Positions 24,006-37,100 of a stretch of 64,000 bases of DNA are shown one piece after another (positions within the stretch are counted from its first letter, which is position 1; each line of letters begins with the position of its first letter). Below the pieces are notes generated by a model that made no database searches, had not been told where the DNA came from, and saw nothing but the letters and a program-made list of their open reading frames with translations. The translations under genes and the position numbers were made by a program. Source of the stretch: Saururus chinensis (taxonomy: Eukaryota > Streptophyta > Magnoliopsida > Piperales > Saururaceae); contig CP141149.1 in assembly GCA_035235625.1 (NCBI GenBank), forward strand, positions 31,861,753 to 31,925,752, written 5' to 3'.

Positions 24006-24860
24006 TGAGATAATGAATGTGAATTAGAGAAAAGGATCGGAAGAAGAAATCAAGGACTTGAAGATCACAATGAAAGTGACGAAGAAGGGGCCAACTTCTT
24101 AAGGGGTATTAGAAGTAAAGGGTGGCATAAGCAAGCACGCACAATTGAATGTCCTGCACGAAAAAAACTATCTATAATGTGGCCAAGGTAATCTAATTAA
24201 GTCCCGAATTAAGAGACGTGGAGAGAACTACCTATTTTTAGTGTGAAATAATAATAGTCTAGATTTTTTAGTTTCTTTTCAGATAAACTCTACAAGAAGC
24301 GTCTCATGCACTGAATCCCGCGGATTGTAGCACCTAAATTGGTGTATGAAAGGATACAAGTTACTGAAAAAAATTGGGGAATTGATCATGTAATTTTTTT
24401 ATTTGTAAAAAAAAAATAAGTCTTTGTATCATAATCATTATTTAATAGAAATAAGTGGTCGTATCGGCCTATAGGTCTAGGGCCTCTTGGGGAGCAACCA
24501 ATTGTAATGTTCATGAGCATGTTATGTCGAACATAAATATTATCATATAAGAACGATGAAATTTTCATATTGTATCAGCCACCACTCGGTCTAAGTAGGA
24601 ATGATCGTCTACAGTTCGACTGGCAACGTAGTTCGCCGGCCACTGAACATGCTAAACTACAATTTAACTATAATCGAGCGTTTTGATTCTTCAGGATTTT
24701 TGTATGGATAAAACATTCATTAAATTCAAGAACTGCTTACATCATACAACAGAGAAAATTTCCCCTCAAATTTCTTGAAAAATCAAGTCCGTGTTCTTTG
24801 CAGTGAAAAATGGAAGTTGAACTATTCCACCGTTTATACTTAACTTGCCAACTGATAATG

Positions 24861-25020
24861 TTGTTCTTATATTTTATTTTTTTATATCATAAGCCTTACA
24901 CCACTTATGATTAGTTAGAAAAAAAATAATTCTTATATTATCAGGTAAGACCCACTTTCTCTATCCAATAAAAAGTAATTTAAGGTTTATAATATAGACA
25001 AATAAAATATAAGAATACCA
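24861..25020. mobile_element. MITE family B, copy 1
   Basis: Termini ttgttcttatattttatttt and, inverted, aaataaaatataagaatacc bound 160 bp. The interior has an ggtaagacccactttctctat segment shared with copy 2 at 25555-25710. Confidence 0.65.
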
Positions 25021-25364
25021 TTTTATCCTCCCAACCCATCATGCAAGCCTTTTCCTCGTAATCTTGTCTGGCACAAACAAATGTGCGTGCCTGTGCTTTT
25101 AGTTCTTTTATTTTAAAATAAAAAACTACATCCATGGATTGGCATACTATTGGACTTGATTGTCAAATGAGGACAAAGAGGTTCACAGAGCCATGGAGCA
25201 CAAGTATCAGCATTCGCCCTAAAACAAAATATACGTGAACTACAAAGTTTGACAATAAATACCCAAGTGTATGCTAAGTTGATATTAGTTTTCCAAACAA
25301 AACCACTGTATCAACGAATTTCAATAAAAAAATATAAACAACATATAATTAATTTACTGTGTAA

Positions 25365-25525
25365 CCTTATAGACATTTCCGACAAAAGACACGTGCCTAT
25401 GTGAGGTAATCAACTACATTTACCTCCACGCAAACCCAAACAGGCAACTTACCTTTGGTAGCTCATGTAAACTATTCAATTACACTTATTCCCTATAAAA
25501 ATTTCCTAAACGAAAATACATAGTA
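25365..25525 (+). repeat. Dispersed repeat, copy 2 (related to 3660-3965)
   Basis: Shares ordered segments (gtaaccttatagacatttcc; caattacactt; aaatttcctaaacgaaaa) with 3660-3965 but is shorter by internal deletion. Non-coding. Confidence 0.4.
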
Positions 25526-25554
25526 AGTCGCTTTAAGATAAAAAAATAGACAAT

Positions 25555-25710
25555 AATATTCTTACTCTATTTTTTCAACGCAAAAACCTTACTTCAACTT
25601 TAGATTGGATTGAGAAATATGAATCCACCTATTGTTAGGTGAGACCCACATCTCACATTTCTCTATATCAAGTAAAGTTTCAATGTAAAAAAACGTAGAG
25701 TAGAAATATC
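25555..25710. mobile_element. MITE family B, copy 2
   Basis: Termini aatattcttactctatttttt and, inverted, aaaaacgtagagtagaaatat bound about 156 bp. The interior ggtgagacccacatctcac matches copy 1. The two copies are clearly diverged. Confidence 0.6.
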
Positions 25711-27106
25711 AACATCATAAAAAAAATATTGTGTACTTTCACATTAAAAAGAGATACATTGGAGTTTTGCTGCTTTTCTATTATTCATCCTTGTGGAATA
25801 TTCCATCTAGAAAAAAATTTCATTAGTTCTACAAACCCCTCCACACCAGTTATATTTGTACATAGCAAGCACCAAAGGCATGGCACTAAAATGCCTAAAA
25901 AGCTTTTAAATAATTTTTCATGGATTTTTCACTACTGAAATAAAACATGAAAACTTCCACGTCTTCGTTAACAATCTATAAAAAAATTGTATTCTTTTGT
26001 TATAACGGTTGGTCACAAGACATGTCATACTCAATGATCCAAAGATCTGGCTGGATGAAAGGCTATGAAAAATTTTTCCATGGTTGCAATTTCGAAAGAG
26101 GCTGGATGAAAGGCTTTGACCTTTTCTTGCCACTTTATTTCTCGTGCTCCCCCTGGCCCTCCTCCATGCCTCATTTCCTCAACGCTAAGTTCATTTTTTT
26201 GCCAAACGCAAAAACACTGCATAGCATGAGTACCATTGATTCAGCTTTCTTGGATTCGGCAATTACGCGGCCTGGGAGCATATATCTCACACTTCCACCC
26301 TCCTCATTGTATCATGTAGGCATTACGTATAATTTTCGAAAGGAAAAATTTAGCCTGCCAGCTCCCTAGCCAGGGCTGAAGCGCTGCTGCAGCGCTTGCT
26401 AGACAAGCTCTTTTCGAAAATGGTATTAGCAAAAGGAGTTCGAACATCCACAATATTTTATTTTTGACCAAAAAGATCAATATAACATGCAATCATATAT
26501 CCGATTCTCCAGGCATAATAAATTGCCATAGTCAAATGTACAGTTATGCTAATATTGCTACATCCAAGCAATATTTGCAGTGGGACCTAAAATAAAATAA
26601 CAGATGACCAACAACACTGCTGTCCCATAATATTCACACAAAACGAGTTGAAGCATGTTGGAACCTGCAGAAGCATATTTTAATGATAAAGGTAGCGTAC
26701 GAACTAAAACGTGCGGCCTGAACTTGCCTGATTCCAAACAAGAAGCCTGAACTTGCCCGATTCCAAAGATTTCCCTTCTCTCCCACTTTGCAAAGTACGG
26801 TTCCTCTATGACCCATCACTCGATCAGCAGGAGGCTAAACAGCCATACCTATACAGCTCTACTACGCTGAATGAATAAGCCCAAGGAAGCCATTGTAGGA
26901 TCCTAGGGAGAGTTCTTACAGGGAAAAGAACGAGAAACACACAAACTACGAAAAAATATTTCACTCGTGAATGAGAACTGTAAAAAACTTTATGTTTGCT
27001 TGTTCTATCTTCTGTTTCAAAAAGAGCCCTCTTAGACTAGTTTTCTTTCTAATATTTATCAGTCAGCTTTCTTCTTTTGTTGAACCCAATCAATCGTTTG
27101 AATAAA

Positions 27107-30100
27107 TTATTGTTTCTTTGCAAGACGTTTTCTTCTAGGCTTTATATCAACGACAATGACAGATATATTGTCACAGCTGTTCTTGCGATAAGCAAGCTCA
27201 ACGAGATATTCTGCAACAGCTTGGGCTGGAGGTTTGTCATTCTCAGGTGTAACTCTATGGTGTCGTCTTAGTAAATGACGAGTCAAATTTCCCACCTCCT
27301 CGTTGGTCATCACATCCCACAGACCATCACTAGCTATTATAAGACACTCATCTTCTTCTGTCCTTGTTGTAAAAGTAATCTCTGGGACAGGGATAACCCA
27401 AGGCCTCAAATATCGATCCCCTGTAAAATATAATGCAGACATAGATATTTATCCATCACAATAGTTGATGAGAAGCACGAAGAGATAGATGTATTAAAAT
27501 AGACCAGGACAAAACTATTAACTTTCTCAAACTGAAAACACGAATGCAAGATCATTCTGGATATCAAACTGCAAAAACATGGAATTTGAGCATTTCATTT
27601 GGAAGGAAAATGATAAAAACTACGCTCATTGTCGTTATATGTCTCTAATAATTGAGCAGATATACAGCATACACCTTATACAAATAATTTAGGAAATTCT
27701 GGCACACTTCTAAAGATTCAATCAATTGGCATGCAAACATATCTTTTTAGACATACGGATATGGATCTGTAGGTGCTGCCTTATCGAAAAGATTACTATG
27801 CTGCTGAGGAAAGTGGGCCTGGGGAATTTTATGTCCACCCCAACACATGATGACATATTTTTTTCTCACATGTTAAACAATAAAAGTTGAAATTTCTTCT
27901 GCATAAGCCAATTGTGTTATAAAGGAGAAAAGATAGGGACGCCTAAACTTCTTTCCAAAAAGAAAAATGTATCCTATTTCAACTGTTTAGTGATCACCTA
28001 TCGCTCTAGACATTGCGAGAACACCAAGCACCCTGGGACCATTCCAATTGATGACTTTCCCCCCTTGTCCTTCAATCCGGGCCATCTCATCTTCTCGATC
28101 AGGCTGTAGAGACCACCAAATATATGAAAGCTCATAAGCTATTTCAAAATTCAAATGGCTCAGCAAATGAATTCCTGCAAGAATGGCTTCCATGCAAGAA
28201 ATTAGGTTATGAATTATCAATAACATTTCGTAGAGAAATTAGGACCTGATTAATCATTACACCATCTTTAAATACCGTGACAAGAATCTCCTGTGACCAT
28301 TTTCAAAGACAGCCAAGAAAGGACAAATAAAAATTGGCATGCATAAAAAGAGCATATTCTAATAATAGATAAGTGAACCTTGTGATCAGTCGTTATCTGG
28401 ATTGCTTGAGTTCCTCGACAAAGCACTGCCCTTGAGTCACCGCAATTGGAAGCAATGATTTGACAACCAGATACCACAACAGTAACAGCAGTCGATCCCA
28501 CCATGTCAGGTGCTATAGGCTCATCCCCAACATTGTTATCAATATTTTTGAACCCTGTTGAAAATGCTTGTTCCCACCTTCGATTCCAGCAATCTACACT
28601 ACCACCTCCCCTATCCCATTCTGCAGCAACTGCTCCATGAATCTGCTCAGCACAAAATCTAGCCACCTACAATGTACCATGGAAATGATTACAGTTTTTC
28701 ATCAGTAACTAAGAATACAATTTAGTCATAAGCAGTAACTTATAGCTTAAACGAAAGTTAATATAGACAACCAATCAACATGAAAAACCACTGTCATTAC
28801 CCACGACATGTAGAATCCATGTCCTAAATCAATAGTAGTTGGGATAAGGTGCAGAGAGGAGAGCTGATATGCGAGCATAATAAGATCATTTCAAGAAGAA
28901 CGAAGTAATAACTAACCACATTAACACAACCCATACTATGTTTGTGTGTCTTGTAACTAATATAAAGAAAATTAATTCAACTACAAGAGTTTTTTTTAAA
29001 CATTTAGTAAAATCCATTTGGCTGACCCAAAGATTTAAACAAGGTGCCCAATAATGACAAGGACTTTTTACTGGATGATAGCTTGTAAAAGCATGCCTAA
29101 GGCTATCCTCAAAGGAACAAAACAATTTACAATTAGCATATGTACACCATACAAAAAAGTTTTTAGAATGTTTAACAGCGATTGTAACCAGCAGAGAACC
29201 TTTTACTGAGACCACATATGACTTTTATGGCTATAAACAAGTCTATGCCAATGGTCAACCTTTTGAAATCAACAGCACCAGGCTAACTACTCATTCCTAC
29301 ATAAGTTCTATCAAATATAAACGGCCAAGAACTGTTATCTTGAAGTACAACACAACCAAAGATAAAATACAAAAAATCATAATTGAAAAAGGAAGCTTTC
29401 AGTTGAAGTTACTATTAAAGGTATAAAACTAATACCGATTTTATTAAGTATGACTTTTAGCCAGAGGTGAAATATACACGAAGTCAACAGGTTGCTATGT
29501 GCCTAAATAAGGACAAACCATTGTTTCATAATAGCTTAAGCTGTTACGTAATGGGATATTTATTATTATATCTCAACACACACACCCAGTATGTGCAAGC
29601 GTCTATCATGGCTTAGCATGTGATCATAACTAAGAGGGGAGAGAAGAAATGCGCCCCGGAACACAAATGGCGAAAACTATGATTCTACGGGATATCAAAT
29701 CAAGACCTCAGGTAAAACGCGCCCCGGAAACAAATGGCAAAAACTATGCGCCTACGGGATTTGAAATCAAGACCTTGGGTTAAGCGTGCCCCAGAAGACA
29801 AATAAAAGAAAACTGGTGCCCACAGGTTTTGAGCCCAAGATCTTGGCTCCAATACCATGAGAAATGACTCTTGTTTCCCACTAATTAGAATATATTAATC
29901 ATAAGACTGCAAGTACATATTTGGATAAGAAATCAACATCCATGAGCATTTATAGATAACAACCTTTAATAAAATATCATGCTTCAAAACATAAAGATGT
30001 TCAACAATTTGAGCATTAACACTTAAGCCATGTTCTACTCATAAATTGAAATATCCAGTAGGTTCCACCCTAATGGTACTTGCAAGACAAGTATTCAAGG

Positions 30101-33100
30101 GGAAGGTTAGGAATTTGGCTCCCTCGACAAGTTTCCTAATAGTTCCCTCTGCAGCTTCAACAAACTTGCTGAAATGGATTTGAACGAAGCTTAAATAAAT
30201 ATGTTCTGCAAATCGCAGAGAAGTATGTGCACATAGTGGTCTGTAAGGTAAGAAGTATACAAAATTCTTTTGGGGGGGCTCACATGAAAAAAAGAAAATT
30301 GAAAATAAGATAAGCAATTCTGGGTTGTGTAAAATTCAAGTTAATTTGCACTTCGGCATGATTTCCTCAACTTATGATAAGGGACTGTTTAGGGCTGGTT
30401 GTGGACGTCCATCGTCCAAACACCTAGGCCGTGTCCCCAAGTCCTGCCAAATCTTTTATCCACCAATTTTTGGACATGACCATAGACAAAGACCTCTACA
30501 GCCGATTCGTTCGAGGTTCAATTAATTTTTAAGTGCAATTTGTATCCTTACATGAAGCGTATTTTTTTCCAACAACTGCCCATAACTTGAATTTTTAACA
30601 ATTTAAATACAATCATGTTAATATTCCATTTGAGTTCTATGTTAGAGTTAATTATTAAATATATGTGATTCAAGTTAAAATAGTAATACTAGTACAAATA
30701 AAGAAGATGGTATGAACAAGTCTAAATTGATATTATATAGTAAGTTACTTAATCTATAGATCCCCATCCCAGGTTGGTTCACGTAGTATGATAATCATCC
30801 ATGTCTCTCTTGTTCTCTCCAACCATATCATCCCTTATCTAATTGCCTAAGAGACTATGTTAGCAGACAATGCCTGTGTTTGCAAATAAAAGGCTTCTTC
30901 CGCAGACAAAATGCTAACAAACAAATTATTAGCAGACACACACAAACAAGACTTACCCACCGGCTATTTGTCCGAGGACTAGCCCTAGCAGCTTGGCAAA
31001 CAATTCACGGGTATGTTAAATGGAGATTCACCTAATTTCCTTTGTGGGTGTGAGGTCATTATTGCCCCTCAAAACCCATCTCTGGGCTATTTGTTGCGGA
31101 CATGTCATTTAGAGGATTCCCCACAAATAGAATTTACGCCTTTTCAACACAACAATATATTTTGGGACGCATTTGTAGGGAAATGGGGATTTGTGTTGCC
31201 AAACAACCAACCTTCATGGCTAGTGGAGCAATTAAATAGAAATAATGTGCATTTAAATAAGATTTTGGATATATCTTACACAAATGCTCCACAAATTTGC
31301 TGCCAACCTAAAAAGGATCATACATAAACGGAAAAGGATTATGTATGAATGAAATTAAGGAGGCCCACACATTGCCACCTAGTTCTGCTAGACGGAAGGC
31401 CTCGCAAGTGTTGCACAGTAGCCTGTCTATTGAGCAAGGCCGTGACAATGTAAACTATTCATATGTGAGCCCCATATAGGGCCCACAGTGGTGGGACCAA
31501 TTGGTTTTAAAAGAGGACTTCACATTTGGATGTGTGGACCCTTTCAATCGGTCAATTTAGAATCAGACAAAATACAACTATTGATTTGAATTCAAATAGG
31601 CTGAATTTGGGGGGAGGGGGGGGGGATGTCCAAATGGTACCAAATTTGGTAGTCCCCCTTCTAAACCAATTTGTCCCACTTCTGCAAGACCTGTAGGAGA
31701 CCCAGTCACAAACCAAGGTGTAGTAGGAGCACTCACGAGGGATCATATTATTTCCCAGTTATAGGAGGCCCAATTGAATGCAAGATATTCAGTTATCTTG
31801 TGTGTATAGGGGTTGACGGCCATCCAAACACATAAAAGCAGTGCCATTTGCCTGCTCATATAACTAAATATTTTCACCAACATCCTAATACTCACTCAAC
31901 CTAAAATAAGTATTCTATTTGACAAAAAATTTGTCTTGAACTAATTAATGTGGGATAAAGAGAATATATATTTTTTCCAGTTTCTCCTATCTTACCCATT
32001 TTTAAGTACTCCCTCTGTCCCACATTAATAGCTCTATTTAATTTTTCAAAATAAACTAATTAATATGGGATAGAGGGAATTATAAATTTTTTCTAAAATA
32101 AACTATAATAACTTTTATTCAGAGTAATTATGAAAACAATGTCTTGGAAAAGAGTCTTTGACTTTTGAGTGTCAAGCGACTTAACTATTTAATTTTTTAA
32201 AATCGGACACCTATTTAAGGACGGAGGTTATATACGTTTATGACTCCCGAGCAAAAAAAATGTTCATTACGTGTTTGAAATTCGACTGATTGCCAACATA
32301 GCATCATGATCCACGGTTACGTAGCTTCTCAGGTTGACACACGCACACTAAGAAATTAACAAAACGACTAGAGTTGATGGCCAGCAGAGGCATTATCGCC
32401 GTATTTGGGAATTCCAGCCCTTAACCTTTTGAGGGCTGTCAGTCAGATAATGGAGTTTGAAGGCTAGTAAAGCATCCTCCTGAGTCTTTAGTTCTTAATA
32501 AGAGATGAAGTAGGTTGCAGATTGAGTTAAATCCCAACATGATAGTCTTACATTAATATATAGTTTATTATTATATTATAATTATTATTATTATTATCAT
32601 TTTTATTTTTATTTTGGTCAGTACATTACCATTAGCTAACATTGTGAGTAATAATGAAGGTTATGGCAGAAGGGGTGGTATTAGTTGGATAAAGAAAGCG
32701 GTGGCAGCGACTTGCACCAGCACGTCATCTTTCCATTGACATCAATGCCCTTTACACGTCACCATAAGCCAGACGTCCAAAATACAGATGCAACACGTGC
32801 CATAGGACTTTTGGGATCCAGCCGACGCATAAAATCAATATAAAGAAGGCGCAAAAAGCGAAAAGCAGCAAATAGACTCCACCAAATTACGTATTATATA
32901 TATATATATATATATGCAGGGGGCTAGTACGAAGTATCATCCTTGCTTGCGAATACGAGTTCTTGAGGAGTTAGGCCTGGCCAACATCATCTTCATCTCT
33001 TGCTTTTGGGGAGTTTGGGTGCCATCATTTACCCGTAGGCCATAACAACCCAAGTATCGCGAATCAACCAAATAAAGTGATAAAAAAGCAAGCTTTAGGC

Positions 33101-33885
33101 ACAAAGAGAGGAAGGATATACGGAATAGTCGCAGCTCAGTTTAGGCCGAGCTTGATGGCTCTTGCCTTGAGAAGATGAAGTTAAGCACACTCCAGGATTT
33201 TAGATTGTTCGTCCTGTCTAAGTTCTGTAATTGTTAGTCCATAATGGTCACTAACACCATGAGACGGCCAGGCCAATATCAACGACTCGCAGAGAGTGAT
33301 GAAACAGGAAGAAATGAGTCAGGTGGGTCCGGCAAAAAGGGGAAGGAAGCGGAGATTACGCACCTGCGAACCACCGTGGCCGTCGTACACGCCGAAGAAA
33401 TGGACGGGCGAGATTTCGGAGGAGGTCCTGGAGCCCGGGGCAGTACAGCCGCCCACCGCTTCACACGTACTGGCCATGAAGTCAGGAACCACGGCGAGGG
33501 CGTCCTCCATCTCCCTCCGCCGCCCGACCAACGACGCCGAACCCCAAGTCACCCCCTTGCTCCGCCCCACGCACCTCTCTCTCCCGCCCCCGCCTTCCCG
33601 TCCCGCCGCTGAGCCACCCGCCACGGGACCGGCGGTTCCCTCCAAAACAAGCAGCTCCCGGACCCCCACCTCCGCGGGTGGCCGGAGAGTATACTCGCCG
33701 CTGCTGCTGCTGGACATGTCGCCGGAGCTGGTGGTACAGCGGCTGTCGTCGGATCCGAAGACGGAAGAAGAGGCAGACGAGTCCAACGCAGCGTCGGCGA
33801 TGCCGTCGGCTTCAACGGGGGCAGGTTCCGTGGATGTCGGGTCGGATCGCGGGTCTTGCTTGTCCAGCCCCTTCCCCGCGTCCAT
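27107..33885 (-). CDS. Clade A protein phosphatase 2C (ABA co-receptor type)
   Basis: Four exons on the - strand, 33885-33364, 28666-28379, 28103-27998 and 27420-27107, join in frame to 409 aa. The catalytic domain has [13 protein letters not shown] (metal-binding Asp), [67 protein letters not shown] and [12 protein letters not shown]. Trp290 in VINWNGPRV is the lock Trp that contacts PYR/PYL receptors in the clade; clade A enzymes inhibit SnRK2 kinases until ABA-bound receptor blocks them. The N-terminal 115 residues are low-complexity (Ser, Gly). ATG 33885 (MDAGKG) is chosen because in-frame upstream sequence is Pro/Leu-rich UTR-like. Intron 1 is 4.7 kb, unusually long for the family, and full of repeats. 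An ABRE lies 200 bp upstream. No lesion. Confidence 0.93.
29651..29850 (+). repeat. Imperfect tandem repeat, ~66 bp x 3, in PP2C intron 1
   Basis: Units begin gcgccccggaa (29651), gcgccccggaa (29719) and gcgtgccccaga (29784). Each continues with caaatgg...aaaact, a tacgggat-like block and caagacct/ccaagatct. The period is 65-68 bp. Confidence 0.7.
32007..32082. mobile_element. Short Stowaway-like MITE
   Basis: Starts ta|ctccctctgtcccacatt and ends aatatgggatagaggga..ta, so inverted termini and TA on both sides fit the family. Only about 75 bp long. Confidence 0.6.
32790..32850 (+). promoter_or_regulatory. Stress-type promoter module (G-box/ABRE, DRE core, TATA), antisense in PP2C intron 1
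   Basis: On the + strand: aacacgtgcc (CACGTG at 32794-32799), then agccgac (DRE/CRT core GCCGAC near 32821), then a TATA box tataaa at 32839-32844. Two further ACGT cores (cagcacgtcatc, acacgtcacc) lie upstream near 32720-32760. Spacing and order resemble ABA- and drought-inducible promoters. The strand is opposite to the PP2C gene, so a transcript from about 32870 would run antisense to PP2C exon 1. No convincing protein lies downstream. Activity is inference. Confidence 0.4.
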
Positions 33886-34084
33886 CAGTTTCAAAAGCCC
33901 ACCTGCAAAAGAGGCACGCCGCCCCGCATTCACCAAGTAATTCTCAAGGATTTGTTCTTCTCGAAGCCGCAGCAGCGAGCGAGGAAAAAGATGAAGAAGA
34001 AGGAGGAGGTGGAGGAGCGGCAGAGGGAAGGGGATGATGGGGAGGGGCGGGATAAAAAGGGGGGAAGGTGACATTGGAGGAGGC

Positions 34085-34093
34085 GCCACGTGT
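34085..34093 (-). promoter_or_regulatory. ABRE upstream of the PP2C gene
   Basis: On the - strand the site reads ACACGTGGC, a full ABA-responsive element with a CACGTG core, 200 bp upstream of the PP2C start codon. A second ACGT core (acacgta) lies near 34495. ABA induction of clade A PP2C genes through ABREs is established in other plants; activity here is inferred. Confidence 0.65.
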
Positions 34094-34149
34094 GGTGGGA
34101 AGCAGAAGAGTGGTTGGCGCACGCATCCACGGAAGGTGGGAGGCGACAC

Positions 34150-37100
34150 GACGAGTGGGCCCCATTGCGGTTCTCCTCTTCCCTTTATTTTTCAACGCCG
34201 CGCTTGGGTCTCCGCCGAACGACTCGGCTCGGCCCGAGGGGCTTGGGATGGACTTACTGGAGTAGCACATATTCATGATTGATTCATCCGACTGGATTTG
34301 GCTGAAGTCGCCGCCTTGAGGTTGCAGTCGAGCCGAGTCGCGAGAGAAGGGGGGTGTGGCGCTCTCTTTCTTTAATCTCAATCGAGCTTTGATTTGGCCA
34401 GCTGGAGTCATCTCAGCTGTAAAAGTGTCGTGCGGATTGGGGACGGAAGCATATCCGCCTTTCAGTCCTTTTCAAGCGGTCCTCATGCTGCAGGGACACG
34501 TATGTTGTTGGGAGAGATTCCTCAATGAATTGGCCTGTTTCCCGGCTGCTGGTCCAATGAAGGAAAAAAGAAGGTTTACGAGATGAGGCCTCTTCCTTCA
34601 AAAAATAACGAAATTGTCATTTATTGATTTTTTCCGGTCAATCCATTTGGATAAGTAGACCCGGTCGATAAGGGTTAGAAATTGGGTTGGGCCGGATTAA
34701 ATTAGGTTAGATTGGTTTTAACCTTCGTTGAAATTGGGTTGGGTCATAATTTGATCTTATTTTTAAATTAGGTTAAAAATTTAAATCATAATCTTAATTA
34801 AATCGAGTTCGGTCATGTATGTGGGTAATTTTTTTTTTTTTCTAAAATATTTTTTTTAGATTCGTATTATATACCTCCTCTTTTTGCAAAGGGCAAATAC
34901 AAATGAAATTAAATATATTACAACATTAATTTGAAATGTTTAGTTCTTTGGCTAATTTGTAGATACATTTTTTGTAGTAGCCATCAACGAAAACCTTAGA
35001 GGTATAATATTACATTTCCTCTATTATAAGAGAATGATAACAAAATAGACCTTCAATGTTTATTTACTCATGATTAGCCTACTTAGCTTTCGATATTCAG
35101 CATATATTAATTTCAAAATTTCAGTAACTACTTCTATATGAATGCTCATAACCCTACTCTCATTTGCAACAAATGACACTTAATTACAATTTTCCTCCTC
35201 CAAAAACTGTCCCTCATTGAGCTCTATTATCCGCGTATCTGGATACATGTTCCTAATCTGCTCCCAATTATGAATGTCAGGCCTTCAATAGAGAGCTAAA
35301 CTTAGTGTGTGATGAGTCCTTTTTAATGAGAGAGGATGAGTAATGAATACAACAAAATATGACATATTTTTATTTTATTCACCACGCCTAAAAGAATAAC
35401 AAAAAAAAAATAAACTATATATAAATTAACCACACGTTGAAGTTTAAAAATATCGTCGTCTGTTATCCCAAAATGGATGTCTACTACAAAGTAAAATATA
35501 TATGATCACACCTATGCTCCTAAATAAACATTGTAATAATAATATAAACAAGTCTAATAGACCAACACTATAATAATAAGGTTTTTTATTATTTGTAGTC
35601 AGGTAAAAGTCAGGTTGTGCAGGTCGAATACGATCCGACCCTAAATTTAAAACGGGTCAATAACCTAAACCCTGACTTTGACCCTACCTATAGTCGGGTC
35701 GGGTCAGGTGTAGGGTTAAGCGGGTCAGGTTCGGGTTGGGTAAACGGGTCGGGTTGGATTTTCCCAGCCCTATACGTACGTGCATCTCATTGGCCTCCGA
35801 TGCCCTCTCCCACATCTCTGTTCTTCCAATGTACAACCACTCGGCATTATCAGTTTCAGTTATAGGTGGCGATTGGCAATGATATGGTTCTGCTGACCAT
35901 TATTTCTTAACCTTAGCTATATCACCCTTGCGGGCTTAGAGCGACTTTCTGAACTACTAACTGCCCCTCTCCCCTTGAGTGACTTTTTGGCCGAATGTGC
36001 AAATGACCACCAATTGAGTTAATCACTAGAGCTTTGTACCTCTTCTATATTTTTAAGCATTGCCCCACACCCTTCGCCCCTTATGTGGGTCATAATCGAT
36101 AAGAAATCGCTATCGTTGGGTGCTATCTATGATCGATTTCGATGTCTTATAATCAGCCAAGTATCTCAGCCACCAATCAACCTTTAGTTAGTCCACTTTT
36201 GTTTCTAATGGCACTTGCCATTTCATTGGCACAGCCTTTCTCCCAGCCGCCCCTAGTGTGTTATCGTGGATTATAGATTTTGTTGCATAGACTTGTGTTA
36301 CTAGTTTTGTTGTGATTATTTCTAATGCTTCTTAAAGCTCGGGACAATAGCTCTCTTAGTTAAGTGATACTTTTGGCTGCCAACTCCGCTACCGATCCTA
36401 CCACCATTGTGTGTTTGTCATCAAATATCATAAATTATGAAGTAGGGGAACTATGAACTTGTAACTTTATGATAATGTGTTTTAAATATTTAGCAGCATG
36501 CTAGGATTGTATGTTTCATATGCTAAATAGTGATATGATTGCATGATATGCATGTAAGCATTATTATACCATATGTTTTAAAATACATGTGACATGCATG
36601 TAAGCTAAAAGTATGTTTAATGTATATAGATTATGTGTATGCTAGTATTGGTTAAGGAGTATGTTGGTAAGCTACATATAAAATTATGTGTATATTATAT
36701 ATATGTATAAGGACTATACATATGTGTTGTAATGTGTATGTGAGTAAGGCAGATGTATAAGTGACAAACGGTAAAAGGTGACAAAGGATTTGTTGTGGGT
36801 TTGTAATCATACAATAGATGATTGAGGATGTAAGTTTGACTGACAAGGATTGGATGAATTTGGTTTGGTTTGATTTTAAACAGACATTCGGGGTTCAACA
36901 AGTAAGTAAACTTAGAGATTTCAAGTCTTATGGGGGGTTGCTAAACATTAAGAGTGTTACATAGTTGTAGAAGTATAATGTATATATTATGAAGTAAAAA
37001 GTAAAAATAATACTTAAGGTATTAGTAAGAAATTGATAATTTAAGTTGGCTCTAAGGAGCGTAATTTGATGATCTGAGTAATATGATTTAGCCATAAGGT

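Larger units (their letters stand above)
24006..27106. other. Intergenic spacer with paired MITEs
   Basis: Holds the promoter side of the AHP gene, two related MITEs, a dispersed repeat copy and AT-rich DNA. A segment at 26037-26117 repeats a ggctggatgaaaggct motif twice, and a 140-codon ORF at 25947-26369 spans it; it has no recognisable domain and I do not call it a gene. The last few hundred bases are the 3' flank of the PP2C gene. Confidence 0.5.
28667..33363 (-). other. 4.7-kb first intron of the PP2C gene
   Basis: Contains only repeat-like DNA: a 68-bp tandem repeat (29651-29850), a MITE (32007-32082), a (TA)n tract near 32896-32915, and an antisense promoter-like module (32790-32850). 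A 104-codon ORF at 31013-31327 has no recognisable domain and lies in TE-like sequence with scattered inverted segments. No exon was recognised. Confidence 0.6.

Noticed and set aside
25947..26369. 140-codon ORF between the AHP and PP2C genes
   Set aside because: No family features, low-complexity start, overlapping ORFs on the other strand of similar quality.
31013..31327. 104-codon ORF in the PP2C intron
   Set aside because: No recognisable domain, surrounded by repeat-like DNA with inverted segments.
33176..33187. gatgaagttaagca, resembling a piece of 5S rRNA
   Set aside because: Only about ten bases match; the rest of the 5S gene (A box, intermediate element, C box) is absent.
33244..34149. 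Long ORFs on the + strand and the upstream extension of the - strand ORF around PP2C exon 1
   Set aside because: The + strand ORFs are shadows of a GC-rich exon. The upstream in-frame extension is CT-rich UTR-like sequence.
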